A stretch of 64,000 bases of DNA from Orobanche coerulescens. Its lineage: Eukaryota > Streptophyta > Magnoliopsida > Lamiales > Orobanchaceae. The notes under the pieces were generated by a model. That model did not search any database, was not told the origin of the DNA, and saw nothing but the letters and a program-made list of their open reading frames with translations. Position 1 is the stretch's first letter. Each line of letters starts with the position of its first letter. Positions 35,765 to 46,923 of the stretch are shown one piece after another. The translations under genes and the position numbers were made by a program. The stretch spans positions 106,633,170-106,697,169 of the forward strand of contig CM065801.1 in assembly GCA_033398695.1 (NCBI GenBank), in the 5' to 3' direction.

Positions 35765-35776
35765 TGGTATCGGAGC
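35765..35776 (+). other. C4 primer binding site
   Basis: TGGTATCGGAGC, identical to the C2 site. Confidence 0.92.
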
Positions 35777-37500
35777 GAGGTCAATGATACCGTATATACG
35801 ATTATTTGTGCATTTTGAATGCTTTTGGATTATGATTATGATTTAGAATCTTGTTTGGTATAATCATAGTTTTTTAAATTGTTCGTTGTAACATCACGTT
35901 TTTGGAAACTGGCCGAAAAACGAAGAAACACGGCTGCCGGCAGTGGTGCTGGCAGCACTGCCTGGGCTGCCTGCCCAGGCTGCCGAGCATGCTCGGCCAT
36001 GATCGGCCATAACTCGGCCATGACTCGGCCACATATGCCGATCAGGACTCGGCGTGGCTGCCGAGCATGGCTCGGCCAGGCAGGCCTCGGGTTTTGGCCC
36101 GTTTTTGAATCGGGCCGCGGGCTGGGCCTAAAACCGGATTATCCGGGACTCCGTTTTAAGTTTATATTTCGTTGTAATTATTTTTCAAAATTTAAATTGG
36201 ATTTTAAATTGACTAAATTAATATTTGGAATATTTTTGAGTTAAGGGAAATAAATTAAACGTGAATATTATTTTTGGCCAGATTACTTCGAACGACTTAA
36301 AATGACGATTATAAGTATTAATTGGATTAATACCATTAAAATTGAATAGAATAATTTTATATTGATTGGATTAATATATTAATTGATTATTTAATTTTAA
36401 CGCCACTTTATATTAATTGGATTAATATAGCAGAAATAGAATAGATTAATTTTATAGATTAATTAGATTAATTTATATTAAAATTAATTATTCATTTCAT
36501 TGCTGTTACATGTTGTATTCAATCCTTATGTGATGGTGATATAGCTCGTGGACTTAGTTTTTTATTTGTTCGATTGGATTGGGTTGTAAAGGCCGTTTTG
36601 AGCCTATTTATTTTTACTAAAAAATTTGTATAGGATGCAATTTTTCATTGATGTAATTATTATTTTGGCTATGACGAAGACTGAAGACAACCGACCGAGA
36701 AGACGAAGAATCGAAGACTGTATTTTTTTATTTATTGGGTCACTCGCTTGGCCCAGTACTTAGGAATTAGGTCCATGAGCTATATGTTGGTAGTAACTAG
36801 GTTACTATTCTATGTTTTTCATTTTGAATGATTGACAAACATACAAACGCGTGTATAAATGAATTAATATGCAAAGTGTAGCATTCATCGCGAAATTCTC
36901 CCGACTACAAACAGACTAAGTTTGAAAAAGGTTACGAGGTTTCCTACCCTCCATCAAACTCGTAGAAAATTGATACCCGAGCTGGTGTGCTATGCTTCCA
37001 AGTTATCGGGGTTGTACATTTGGTAGAGGTTGAAAAATTCTTGAGTGCATTAGATGCCTTCGGTTGGTGATAAATTTCGCCCCTAGAAACCTGATAGGTT
37101 GCCGACTGAGATTCAATAGTCAAACGGATAGACGTTGATGGTCAACAACCTAGATAGTCTGGATTGCCAAGAAACCTGATAGATTGAGGGCATGAAGACT
37201 AGGGATAAAAGAAGATCAAATCATCCGTTAGACGGGTTGGTGTTAGACACCACTTTACAGAAATTAATTGGCAAGAAACTTGATAGGTTGCGTCTGTTGA
37301 AATTTGTAAGGAACTTGATCACCACTAAGAAGTCGATCTTATCTTGACTTCTGGATTATAACATGGGAGTGTATAATTTCGATAAAATTAGTGGGAGCCG
37401 AGACAAGAATTATACAAGCCCTTAAATTCTCTACTCGGTCATAATAAAACAAGTCACTAATTTGATCTTGTCTAAATCTTTGCAGAAAATGAAACAATAT
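35777..37500 (+). other. C4 leader with GC-rich hairpin island
   Basis: This is about 1.7 kb with no supported gene. The block 35925-36130 is GC-rich and dense in repeated CTCGGCCATGA units and GGCTGCCGAGCATG/CATGCTCGG inverted repeats. The rest is AT-rich, with ATTAATTGGATTAATAT repeats around 36310-36480. Confidence 0.8.
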
Positions 37501-38602
37501 CTCTCTAAAATGGCTAAAAACACACTTGCAAACTACTTGAAAAGAATCTCCTAACTGGCCCAACTTTGTTGACTAGTTGCGGAATCTGATGATTGTACTC
37601 AGTATGGAGTCTCTGGGATACGTCTTGGAGGTGGACATTCCACCGACTCCAATCCGAACCAGGGGTAATCAGGAAGATATTGACGTCTATGAAAAATGGG
37701 TCAATAATGACGTGCTAGTCCTTGGCTTTATGATGGGCTCAATGACAAATGAGCTGCAGAGAGCGCACGAGAAAATGACTTCTGCTAGGCAGATTCTCTC
37801 ACACTTGACCGAACTTTATGGAGAGCACAGTAGGACTGCTAGATATGAGATATCGAAGCAGTTGTTCAGTGCTAGGATGAAAGAAGGGAAGAAAGTGGGA
37901 GACCACCTCCTCGAGATGATCTCTATGATTGAGAGGCTCGAGGTGCTCAACTTTAACATGGATTTATCCCTCCAAATTGATCTCATCCTTCAATCTCTCC
38001 CTGACTCTTTCACGCAGTTTGTAGTGAATTTCAACTGTAATGAAATTTCATGCACATTAGATGGGCTAATGAATAAACTGGTGACGGCGCAGTCTAACAT
38101 GAAGACTAAACCGAGAGAGGCTGCTCTTGTGATTTCTTCTGGGCCTCGGAGGTCCAAGAACAAGAAGAAAAAGACCTACAAGCAGTACAAACCCAAGAAA
38201 GGGGTGCAGAAAGGAAAGGGCAAATGCCCAAAAGGTTCAAAATGTAGGCGGTCCAAAAATCGACGGACAAATGCCTTGAATGCGGTGAGCTGGTCCACTG
38301 GCGAAGGACTTGTTTTTAAAACTAATTATTCTGCTACTGTATTTTCTGCTTCATGGATTCTAGATTCAGGTGCCACTTCTCATATTTGGACTATGAATAA
38401 GGATCTGGAACGAAGTAGGAAACTCGAAGTTGGAGAAGTCATGATCACTATCGGAAGCAGACAAAGTGTCGAGGCAATTGATATTGGATCAATCCTACTG
38501 GGTTTAGAATCCCGTTTTATTTTGACATTCGATGAAGTACTTATTTTGCCCAAGGGGCATAAAAACATTATATCCATTCCAGTCTTGGACCGGAAATGAT
38601 TT
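37501..38602 (+). pseudogene. C4 gag and protease
   Basis: The N-terminal homology (GPNFVD) begins upstream of the open frame at 37577, with a stop between. The 340-codon frame carries gag and the protease motif ILDSGATSHIWT. The zinc knuckle CLECGELVHWRRTC is encoded at 38272-38313 but in another frame, so this frame reads through it as unrelated residues and returns to register before the protease. Two compensating indels must flank it. TGA at 38597-38599 ends the frame within the linker to integrase. Confidence 0.9.
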
Positions 38603-39709
38603 TGTTTCTTCATTGGAAATGGTAGTTGTAAAATTTATTTTCGAAATAAATTGGTTGGCATATCTACATTGTTGAATGGTTTTTATCATCTGAACTTGCA
38701 AAATAAAACAGCAGTGAACACTATAACTAGGAAACGTGGCAGGCAATATACTAATCAAGCTCTTAAGTGGCACCTTAGACTTAGTCATGTTGGTCAGACC
38801 AAGGTTCAGACAATGGAGAAAGATGGACTTTTGAGTCCATTGGGTGTAGAACCCTATCCAACTTGTGAATCTTGCCTTAGAGGCAAAATGACTAAGTCCC
38901 TCTTCACAGGGACTTTTGAAAGGGCTGCTGATAAACTTAGGTTGGTACATACCGACGTTTGTGGTGCTTTAGAAGTGGCCCGAGACGGATATCAATATTT
39001 TATAATGTTAACAGGTGATCATACTAGGTATGAGATTGTATACTTAATGATACATAAATCCGAAGCCTTTACTAAATTCAAAGAATTTAAGGCCATAGTT
39101 GAAAAACAGACTGGATGTCATATCAAAGCACTTTGGTCGGACCGAGGTGGTGAATATATGAGCACAGAGTTTGATGAGTTCCTCAAGGAACATGGAATAG
39201 TTTCACAATTCACGCCGCTAGGAACTCCGTAGTTAAATGGTGTTTCAAAAAGGAGAAATCGGACTTTGTTGGACATGGTTCTCTCCATGTTAAATTACAC
39301 TAATTAACCAATTTACCTATGGGGGTATGCCTTACTAACCGATGCCTATATCCTTAATAGATATCCTTCCAAATTCGTTCCTATCACTCCCCATGAGATG
39401 GGGAAGGGTAAGAAACCAAGCCTTAATCACATAAGGATTTGGGGATGTTCAACCTATGTCAAGAAGACTAAGGTGGACAAACTGGAAGCGAGGTCCATCA
39501 AGGGACATTTCATTGGATATCCAGAGGACTCTATGGGTTATCTATTCTACATTCCAAAAGGCCATAGGGTCTTTGTGGCTTTACAAGCGCACTTCCTTGA
39601 GGATGAGTTCATTCTGGAAGGTGGCTTAGGTAGAAACATCTCTTTGGAAGAGCATAATGAAAGTCCTAAGGAGACATCTGACAGGGATCAGGAACCGAAC
39701 CTATTGTAG
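38603..39709 (+). pseudogene. C4 integrase, with altered catalytic residue
   Basis: The HHCC region (WHLRLSHVG, CESCLRGK) and catalytic Asp residues in HTDVCG and SDRGGEY are present in the 38651-39232 frame. A TAG follows GTP. The next residues read LNGVSKRRN, where C1 has LNGVSERRN, so the catalytic Glu is Lys. Another stop follows near 39306. From 39398 the frame is open again for the C-terminal part (IRIWGCSTYVKK, LEARSIKGHFIGYP) and the acidic linker to 39709. Confidence 0.9.
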
Positions 39710-39738
39710 CATAACCTCCACTTCAAAGGTCTGATAAT

Positions 39739-40080
39739 GTGTCTCACTTACCTGAGAGGTATGGCTATACACATGCTGAGGAACTGGATCTCCACGACGC
39801 ACCTGATAACCGTGAGGACGACCCCTTCGATTTGATGAAGCGGTCAGAGGACTTTGACTTTGTACGAAATGAGGAGGAACCATGTGTTTACAAAAGGGTC
39901 AGTGCGAGCAACATTGCGTTCTTAGTACTATATGTAGATGATATTCTACTTATAGAAAATAACGTAGCAATGCTCAGCACTATGAAAGCTTGGCTTTCTA
40001 AAACGTTCTCCATGAAAGACTTGGGAGAAGCTTCCTACATTATAGGTTCCATCTTTACAAAGATAAACCGCGAAGAATGA
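39739..40080 (+). pseudogene. C4 reverse transcriptase with large in-frame deletion
   Basis: The frame goes from the pre-RT linker (HLPERYGYTHAEELDLHD) straight into FDFVRNEEEPCVYKRVS and YVDDILL. By comparison with C1, about 160 codons are missing, including the NKWIYK connector and the QMDVKTAFLNG block with the first catalytic Asp. The reading frame is preserved across the junction near 39830. The protein would be inactive. Confidence 0.9.
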
Positions 40081-40915
40081 TAGACTTTCCCAAGCCCTCT
40101 ATATAGATAAAATCGTGAGAAGATTCAAGATGGATGAATCTAAAAGAGGGTTCCTTCCCATGCGACATGGAATTCATCTCACCACGAAAATGTATCCTCA
40201 AAGTGAGGAAGACAAGAGAGAGATGAGTAAGGTACCCTATGCCTAGATAGTGGGTCGCCTCATGTACGTTATGTTGTGTACGAGACCGGACTTAGCCTAT
40301 GTTGTGAGTATGGTAAGTCGATTTCAAGCAAACTCGGGAAGGGAACATTAGACTGCCATAAAGAACATTCTTAAGTACTTAGGAAGAACTAGAGATTTGG
40401 TTCTTACTTACGGTGGTGGAGAACTGAAGGTGATTGCATTCACCGATTCTGATTTTCAAGGAGACAATGACGACTCTAAATTGACATTTGGGTATTTGTT
40501 TACTCTCAATGGAGGAGCAGTATCTTGGAGAAGGTCCAAGCAAACCACTACTACATATTCCACCTGCCAAGTAGAGTATAAAGCTATCTCAGAGGCTAGA
40601 AAAGAAGCATTTTGGATGCAGAAGTTTATACAAGAACTTCAAGTGGTGCCTAATGCGGAGTTGCCTATATCACTATTCTGTGATAATAATGGAGCTGTCG
40701 CCCAAGCCAAGGATCCAAGGGCTCACCACAACACCAAGCATATAGAGATAAAGTACCACATCGTTCGAGAGATGGTGGAAAAAGGATATGGTTCATTGCA
40801 AAGAGTAGACTCAGAAGACAATTTCTCTGACCCGCTGACTAAGCCATTATCTCAGGCCGTCTTAGAAAGATATCTGAAGAACATGGGTATTGGATACCAT
40901 GATGTGTGGCATTGA
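40081..40915 (+). pseudogene. C4 RT C-terminus and RNase H
   Basis: The RT tail is present but has stops (near 40243 and 40348). From 40397 a 172-codon frame holds RNase H: FTDSDFQGD, GYLFTLNGGAVSW, the Glu region in CQVEYKAISEA, the CDNNGAVAQAK motif and TKHIEIKYHIVRE. It ends MGIGYHDVWH at 40913-40915, five bases before the polypurine stretch that primes the 3' LTR. Confidence 0.92.
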
Positions 40916-40930
40916 GTCCAAGTAGAAGAT

Positions 40931-42769
40931 TGTTAGGAATATGCCCTCTAATGCAACTCAGGTGATGAGAGAGTAGGGGCATTGTACTTGTAATTATGGA
41001 ATAATTAATAAAAGGCAATTCGATTCATTCACTGTTAATTGTATTTCAATTGCATTCTTGACTTGGTAAACATTGAAGTGAAGTCCATGTAAATAAATCG
41101 AACATTCCATTCTCGTTATGGGATAAGAGAAAATGCACTAGAAGTGTTTAATGTTTATTTACGTAAATCGTTCGCAAGTCAATAAACTTAAATGGGCATT
41201 AAGTTTTAATAAGACTTGTATAGCTTATGCTAGGACGTGTGCACGTCTTGATAGCATAGTTATAAGTACATTGGTGGGACCATTATACTCGAACACGACT
41301 CATACTCGATTCAGTCACACGGTATTCACTCTCAGAGAGTCGATGACAAATCGAAAGGTTGTGATATTATACGTGGACCTTTGACTTGAGGGTCCAGTAG
41401 AAGATGTGCCTATGACGTTTAGTTTGTCATTAGAGAAGTTAGACTCATTGGCTTAATTGTTGAGTCGACCTCGAAGTGTGGACTATACGGGCAGGTAGCA
41501 GCCTTTACTGTACGCCAAGAAAGGATTCTATCTCCTATTAGTGAGCAGGCGAATTTCCTATACGGTTAATGGCAAATAAGATTATAAGTCTTTGGCCAAA
41601 GCATTATGATATAGTCGTATTAGATACACTATTAATTAGTCGGTCTTGATTTGCATTAACACATGTATAGAGTCTAGTCAACAGTAGGATTTGACTTTAC
41701 CGTGACCCAAAGACTCGACCGGGACATCTGATGAAGGGTCTATACGTATATAGTATTCACGACATAATGGTTCTGGAATGATCCCTTCATTCGTTCTCAG
41801 TCGGGATTTACAGTGCGGCCAGCTAGGCTGGCTAAGTGCTGCCCACACTCATTGGTTCCTCCCAATGCCGACTGAGACGGACCTACGGAGTCGCACATCA
41901 GGAACGTTGGCGGATAAATGTGAATTTATTATCTCTCTAATTATATTAGATATTGGATATCTAATTATGATTTATTGGATAAATCAAATAGCGGTCTTAT
42001 GAATTAAAATTAAGTTACCGGATAATTAATTTAATTCATAAATTATATTTCTTAGAGAAATATATTTGTATTTGATATAATTAATTAATTGGATTAATTA
42101 ATTTATATAAATACATTGGTGATTAAATGAAGTGTATTTAACGGAGTCGTTTGACGAACGTCCGGTAAACGAGCCGAGTGGCTCGGCTCGTTTCTAGGAA
42201 GCTTCCTATATGGGCTGCCCCTCTCTCCCCACCTCACATGGAATGATTTCCATGCATGTGTGTTGTAGTTGTCAAATACACATATATTATCACCTACGCA
42301 TGAATAAGTGTGAGACTTTGTGATAACACACACACACACACAAAAAAACTGACCTGCAAAAGCCTACTGCCGAGAGGTTCTTGAAAGTGAGGAGGAGAAT
42401 TTTTGTTTTTCTTAAATTTATCATCTTTGAGGTGATACAAAATCAAGAAAAAAGAGAGATATAAATTCCTATAGTAATTCTTAGTCGTGTTCTTAGAGAA
42501 TGGATTGCTACTAAATTTTTCCGGGCAACTTCCGACTCATGTGAAGTAGAGGCTTCGAAGTTTCGGTGCTTGGAACGAAGGGATTTCGTGTTCGGGACGG
42601 GGTTCGTGATCGTCATCCATTTTTACGAAGATTTATTTCAAATGCTTCAAGGGTATGATTTTTATCTTCGTAATTATATTTTCGTATATACACTACTTGA
42701 TCAATCTTCTTTGGGATTTGTTTTTTTATTTTCCGCTGCGTATTTCATTTTAGTTTTGGAATCCCAACA
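40931..42769 (+). repeat. C4 3' LTR
   Basis: This 1839-bp LTR runs from TGTTAGGAATATGCCC to TTTGGAATCCCAACA, preceded by a purine run (AAGTAGAAGAT). It contains an (AC)n tract near 42330 and the phrase GATTTCCATGCATGTG that identifies the scrap at 19743-19770 as a related LTR. Confidence 0.92.
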
Positions 42770-44387
42770 GATCGATACTAATCACATGAGGACCCGTACG
42801 ATGTTGTATTGGTTTAGTTGTAGTTACTTCCGCTGTAGGAGTTTCCCCGTTGTATGGGAGCGTGTTGTATTTTAACCCCTGCGTGGGTATGTATTGAAAT
42901 TGAGTTGTATGTATTAATTGAAAGACCTAATTGGCCTACTGGGTCGTCATTTAGCCTTGAAGGTGATATTTTGATGTTTGATTTTAGTTACCAGCCTGGT
43001 AGATCCTTTAGGAAAGGGTCTACAGCGTGTAATATCCCTGAGTATATTGAGGGTGTTACATAAATAGTATCAGAGCAACAGATTGCGGAAACCTATGTTG
43101 TGGAGTCGAGTGTGCATTGTTGAGTTGTTTTTAGTCAGGTCGTGCCTGATTGAGTCCTGTCGCGACAAGTCGTCTGAGTTTGTTGGTCGTGATTAGTATC
43201 GTGGGGCGATCATCATCTTCATACGACCTGTGGATGTAAGTCTCCCTTCTTGGTGTTGTTCCTCATGTGACACGATCTACTTGTATGATTTATGTAGATT
43301 TTGATTTCGTGATATGTGTTTGTTTGACTCTCATATTTTGTTTATATGAGGAGTAGTGTCGCTGCTAATGTATTTTTTACTGTGGATTTTGTCCGATGCT
43401 AATAATTTTCAAAATGATTTGCTCGTATTGCAAGTATTCTTGTGAAACCCGGTTAACATGGAATGGTAATGTATATGTGTGTGATTTGCTCACTCCGGAA
43501 GGGTCTGGCGGGGGCCTCGTAGGAATCTGTGATTTCGCTCCTGATTCACGAGCTTGTTTGGATAGCCTGTCCGGGAGGGTCCATAGAGGCCTCGGATGGG
43601 ACCATTGGTTTAGCCCCGGTACTAGGCGAGTCATGTGCGTGATTTTTAACTATGGCCAGTCCGGGAAGGTCCATAAAGGCCTCAGATGGGACCAGTGGTT
43701 TAGCCCCGGATCTAGGGAATTTTCAACTGTGATTATTGACTGTTTCTTTTCCGGAAAAAGACATGCCTTTATTTTTGAAATTATTTGATGCATGTACTAT
43801 GAGATGTGTAAGCGAATGTCGATATGTGTGAGCAGAGGCTTAATATATACTTTGTAACTTGTGAGTTTTTGGGCATTCTGGCCTAATGGATTTTTGAAAG
43901 TCTCGGGTATCTTAGAGAATAAATTTCGAGACGTACTTTTAAAATGGATTATTTCCTCGCGGTATTTTCAAGGTGACTACTAGTACAACTGTATGTTTCA
44001 AAATTCTTCCACCTTGAGGACCAAAATATTTTGAGATATTTTCAGTAATTTAGAAACGCATTTTCTTAGACACGAAGGTCGAATATTTCTGAAAGTTTTT
44101 AACTAAAAGAAAGATGTCCTCATTTTTATCAAACGTAAGATGGGTTTTTTTCAATGTCTCGATAACGATGTTTGTCTTACTTTTCGAAATGTGATACTTA
44201 AGACCAACTCGTGTTTCCAATTTTTTTTTTTTTTGCAAAAAGGTGGTTTTCGTTTTTAAAACCTATCATTTCCTGTTTGTGGTCAGGGAATGTGTGTATG
44301 ATGTTAGCATTGTCGTTAGGGTGTTAGCCCTCCGAGTTGTAATTGAATTGGTGGTGGGAGCGTTGAGTCGTTAGCCACGCATTCGTT
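42770..44387 (+). mobile_element. G3: gypsy LTR tail, PBS and leader
   Basis: The LTR tail ends GAGGGTGTTACA at 43060 and is followed by TAGTATCAGAGC (43065-43076), a tRNA-Met PBS with one change. The tail resembles that of G0. The remaining 1.3 kb has no supported coding and includes two copies of a 60-bp unit about 98 bp apart (43565-43625 and 43663-43723, sharing GGACCA and GGTTTAGCCCCGG). C4 removed the front of the LTR, and at about 44388 the sequence changes to a copia pol end. Confidence 0.75.
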
Positions 44388-44578
44388 ATGAACTAAGCAT
44401 AGTGATATGAAGCATCATTTCATCAGGAATCATGTTGAGAATAAAGATGTTCAGATCGAGAAGATTCATACAAACATACAGTTAGCCGACATCATTACAA
44501 AACCTCTTAGCACAACCAGATTCTGCATGCTTCGCCAGGAATTGGGAATGTTACAACCTGACTCCCAGTAAGTTTTTA
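44388..44578 (+). pseudogene. E0: C-terminus of SIRE-like copia pol
   Basis: The plus strand reads HSDMKHHFIRNHVENKD, then QLADIITKPL and a stop after MLQPDSQ. This is the conserved end of copia RNase H and parallels the S2 segment TKHIDVKHHFIRDHV near 63150. Nothing upstream of the TKH motif survives. Confidence 0.85.
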
Positions 44579-45242
44579 CCTTTTACTAATCAATTGAGGG
44601 GGAATGCTGCAAGACCAAAGAATACAATACCCACTTTAATTAACTGTACATTCAGAACAAGTCAGATCTTACTGTAGGAAGAAGGCATAAAACATTCCTA
44701 CAGGTGACGTGTGCATTAACTAAGGGGGAATACAGTATGACCCACGAATAAAGTATTAATCTAAATATTGCTGTAAGAATTGAATTTTGTATGTACCTTT
44801 TAAGGGGGAATGCTGTATTTTCACGGATACAGCACATACACTGTAGGATTTCAATTAATATTATAATAGTATCTAATATTAAAAACCGCGATTTAATAAC
44901 TGCCTCAAATACCGCGATTTAAAAACTCAAACCACCGTTTCGTGCAATAGTGGAAGACGAACTGTCAGAAGTGGGATCCACTATAATTTCAAAACCGATG
45001 GGTTAGACGTATAAGTTACATCTGAACCCATCATGTACGTTTTTTTAAAAGATGATTTCCATCTCTTAAATCTAACCGTTCACTGTTAACCTAATCTTCC
45101 TTGCACCTTAGAAAAGGATAGTACATTGCTCCCAGAGACTCTTTACGCTTTATGCAAATTAACGAGTCTTTTAGCAACCTATCTACATATTTTTGGCATT
45201 TCTTTGCTTTATTCATGTTACTTCACCTCTCTTTGCTTGAAA
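44579..45242 (+). other. E0 spacer between pol and extra ORF
   Basis: These 660 bp are noncoding. AGGGGGAAT occurs three times (about 44597, 44723 and 44803), each followed by a similar GCTG or ACAGTA stretch. This looks like a repeated polypurine motif. AT-rich sequence precedes the next ORF. Confidence 0.65.
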
Positions 45243-45829
45243 ATGTCTACCTCACACACATCTTCCATCTCTCTAAAGAAGAAGGAATCCATCATTCACG
45301 AGCGCATCTTTGCCAAATCCGTTGTCATGGAGAGGATTGGTCTTGAAGGATAAGACGAAATCGGCATGGACTTAGTTGTTGCATGAGTAAAGAAACAAGG
45401 ACTTCATCGCCTGGGAGGTCATCATGGTGACACCTACGATGAACAGATAGTAGAAAAATTCTATCTGGATGCTACCTTCAAATATTCCTCGCAGAGGAAA
45501 GGTGCCGAAATCACTGAATTTATTGGGACTGTACAAGGGATTGAGATCCCTCTGGATAAGGATCTTCTGGAAAAGATCTACAAGCTGCCTTCAGATGGCC
45601 TAAAGATGGCGGAATTGGAGAGATTTGGGCCTGAAAGCTTGCTGTTTGTATACTGGAAGTTGTTTACTGGCACTTCCATGGCCACTAATGTTCGTCCTTC
45701 TTGACACAAGAAGAACTTCACTCTCCCATATGTATACCGTTTTATTGAGAACAGGACTGGTGCGTTCAAAATGTGCACAAACTTAAGGTACAAAATGATG
45801 GTCGCTATCATGTCTGGCGAGAAAGTTAA
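45243..45829 (+). pseudogene. E0 extra ORF downstream of pol, 5' half
   Basis: An ATG at 45243 opens a frame of about 195 codons with three stops (TAA at 45351 and two more TGA). It includes YDEQIVEKFYLDATFKYSS, IPLDKDLLEKIYKLPSDGL and a Phe/Tyr-rich tail, and is then cut by the S1 LTR at 45830. SIRE-lineage copia elements are known for an additional ORF after pol, sometimes called env-like; position supports that here. I see no convincing signal peptide. Its function is not known. Confidence 0.6.
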
Positions 45830-46842
45830 TGTTAGAAATACTTGTTATATTTTGATGATGTCATCCCTGTATTGTGATTTATTCAAATGTATGTTTTTAA
45901 GTACTTGGCAACTGTAAAGAAGAACCAAATGAGTATCTTCTATAGGCCTTTAAATTTAGGCTGAGTCTTGATCAAATGTTGATTAGTTGAAAAACGACTA
46001 AGTATAAAACTGCCATTTATCAGAGAAATTATAAGGCAAGTTCGTTATCAGAGAAGTTTTGGTCAATAGGAATATCAGAGATGTTTGACCAAAACCTTGC
46101 TGCAGATAAGTTTTGAAGAAGGTGCTACATCAGATGAGTTTTGGTCAACGCATAATATCATAGAGGTTTGACCAAAAACATATGCAGTCAAGTTAGCAGA
46201 TGAGATCGAGTCAACGCAAATATCAAATGAAGTTTGACCATCAGATCAGAGAACATTCTTCAGAGCAGAAAACTCCAGACCAGAGAACTTCAGAGCAGAG
46301 AAATCCAGAGCATAGAACTTTATATCAGAGGAGTTTCACATCAGATAGGTTCTCAGTCAAGTTATCAGCCAAGTTACTCAGTCCACGTCATCAAGAGTTG
46401 AAATTCAACAATCACGGAAAGCTGCATGTAGACGTAAGCAGACAAACTGGAAAGATCCCTGGAAAGCTAGGAATAAAAAATTCTTTGAGATCCACGTTTG
46501 GAAGACTTAGGATTATTCTAATCAAGAATAACAGCGCTAAACAAGGAAAGTCTTTCAAACGGTCGGAATTGAAAAGAGAATCCAGCCTTGCAACGGATTG
46601 ATACGATTAACGAAGAAGTCCACTCTCCAATGGATGAATTTGTTACAGTAGTGCAACGGCTATGAAGGAAGCTCAAGGATCGTACTATAAATATCTGGAG
46701 ATATGAATTGAGCAAAGTACGATGTAAAGAACACTCAAAAGCAATCAAAGTATTCAAGGCAATCAAAGCTATCAAAGTAAACAATAGCATCGTGAAGAGC
46801 AAAGCTTTAAACAATCATATTCCTAATGACTTATTACCTACA
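45830..46842 (+). repeat. S1 5' LTR
   Basis: This 1013-bp LTR runs TGTTAGAAATACTTG to TTATTACCTACA. It contains short direct repeats (ATCAGAGAAGTTTTGGTCAA around 46020-46160; CAGAGCAGAGAACTTC around 46258-46320). A TATAAATA box is at 46686-46693. The PBS TGGTATCGGAGA is at 46845-46856. Confidence 0.92.
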
Positions 46843-46923
46843 AGTGGTATCGGAGACGTTGGTTGAATTCTACAGAACCAGATCTATATATCAGAGCATA
46901 TATATTTTTAATCTCTCAATATT

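Larger units (their letters stand above)
35645..42769 (+). mobile_element. C4: Ty1/copia element, 5' LTR mostly deleted
   Basis: The order is 119 bp of 5' LTR (to 35763), PBS, leader, gag, protease, integrase, RT fragment, RNase H, PPT and full 3' LTR (40931-42769). Proteins resemble C1 throughout (SGPRRSKNKKKK, HLRLSHVGQTKV, HTDVCGALE). With most of U3 lost from the 5' LTR it has no promoter of its own at that end. The right flank begins GATCG inside gypsy LTR G3; the left flank was lost at the T-B junction. Confidence 0.92.

Noticed and set aside
42570..43063. Host gene between C4 and G3
   Set aside because: The frames cross the LTR boundary at 42769 and lie in LTR sequence on both sides.
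44221..44236. Poly-T run as a LINE or SINE tail
   Set aside because: There is no adjacent LINE or SINE sequence or target duplication. It lies inside the G3 leader.
45243..45829. Calling the E0 extra ORF a true envelope gene
   Set aside because: I could not see a signal peptide, fusion peptide or clear transmembrane segment. Only its position supports the env-like label.
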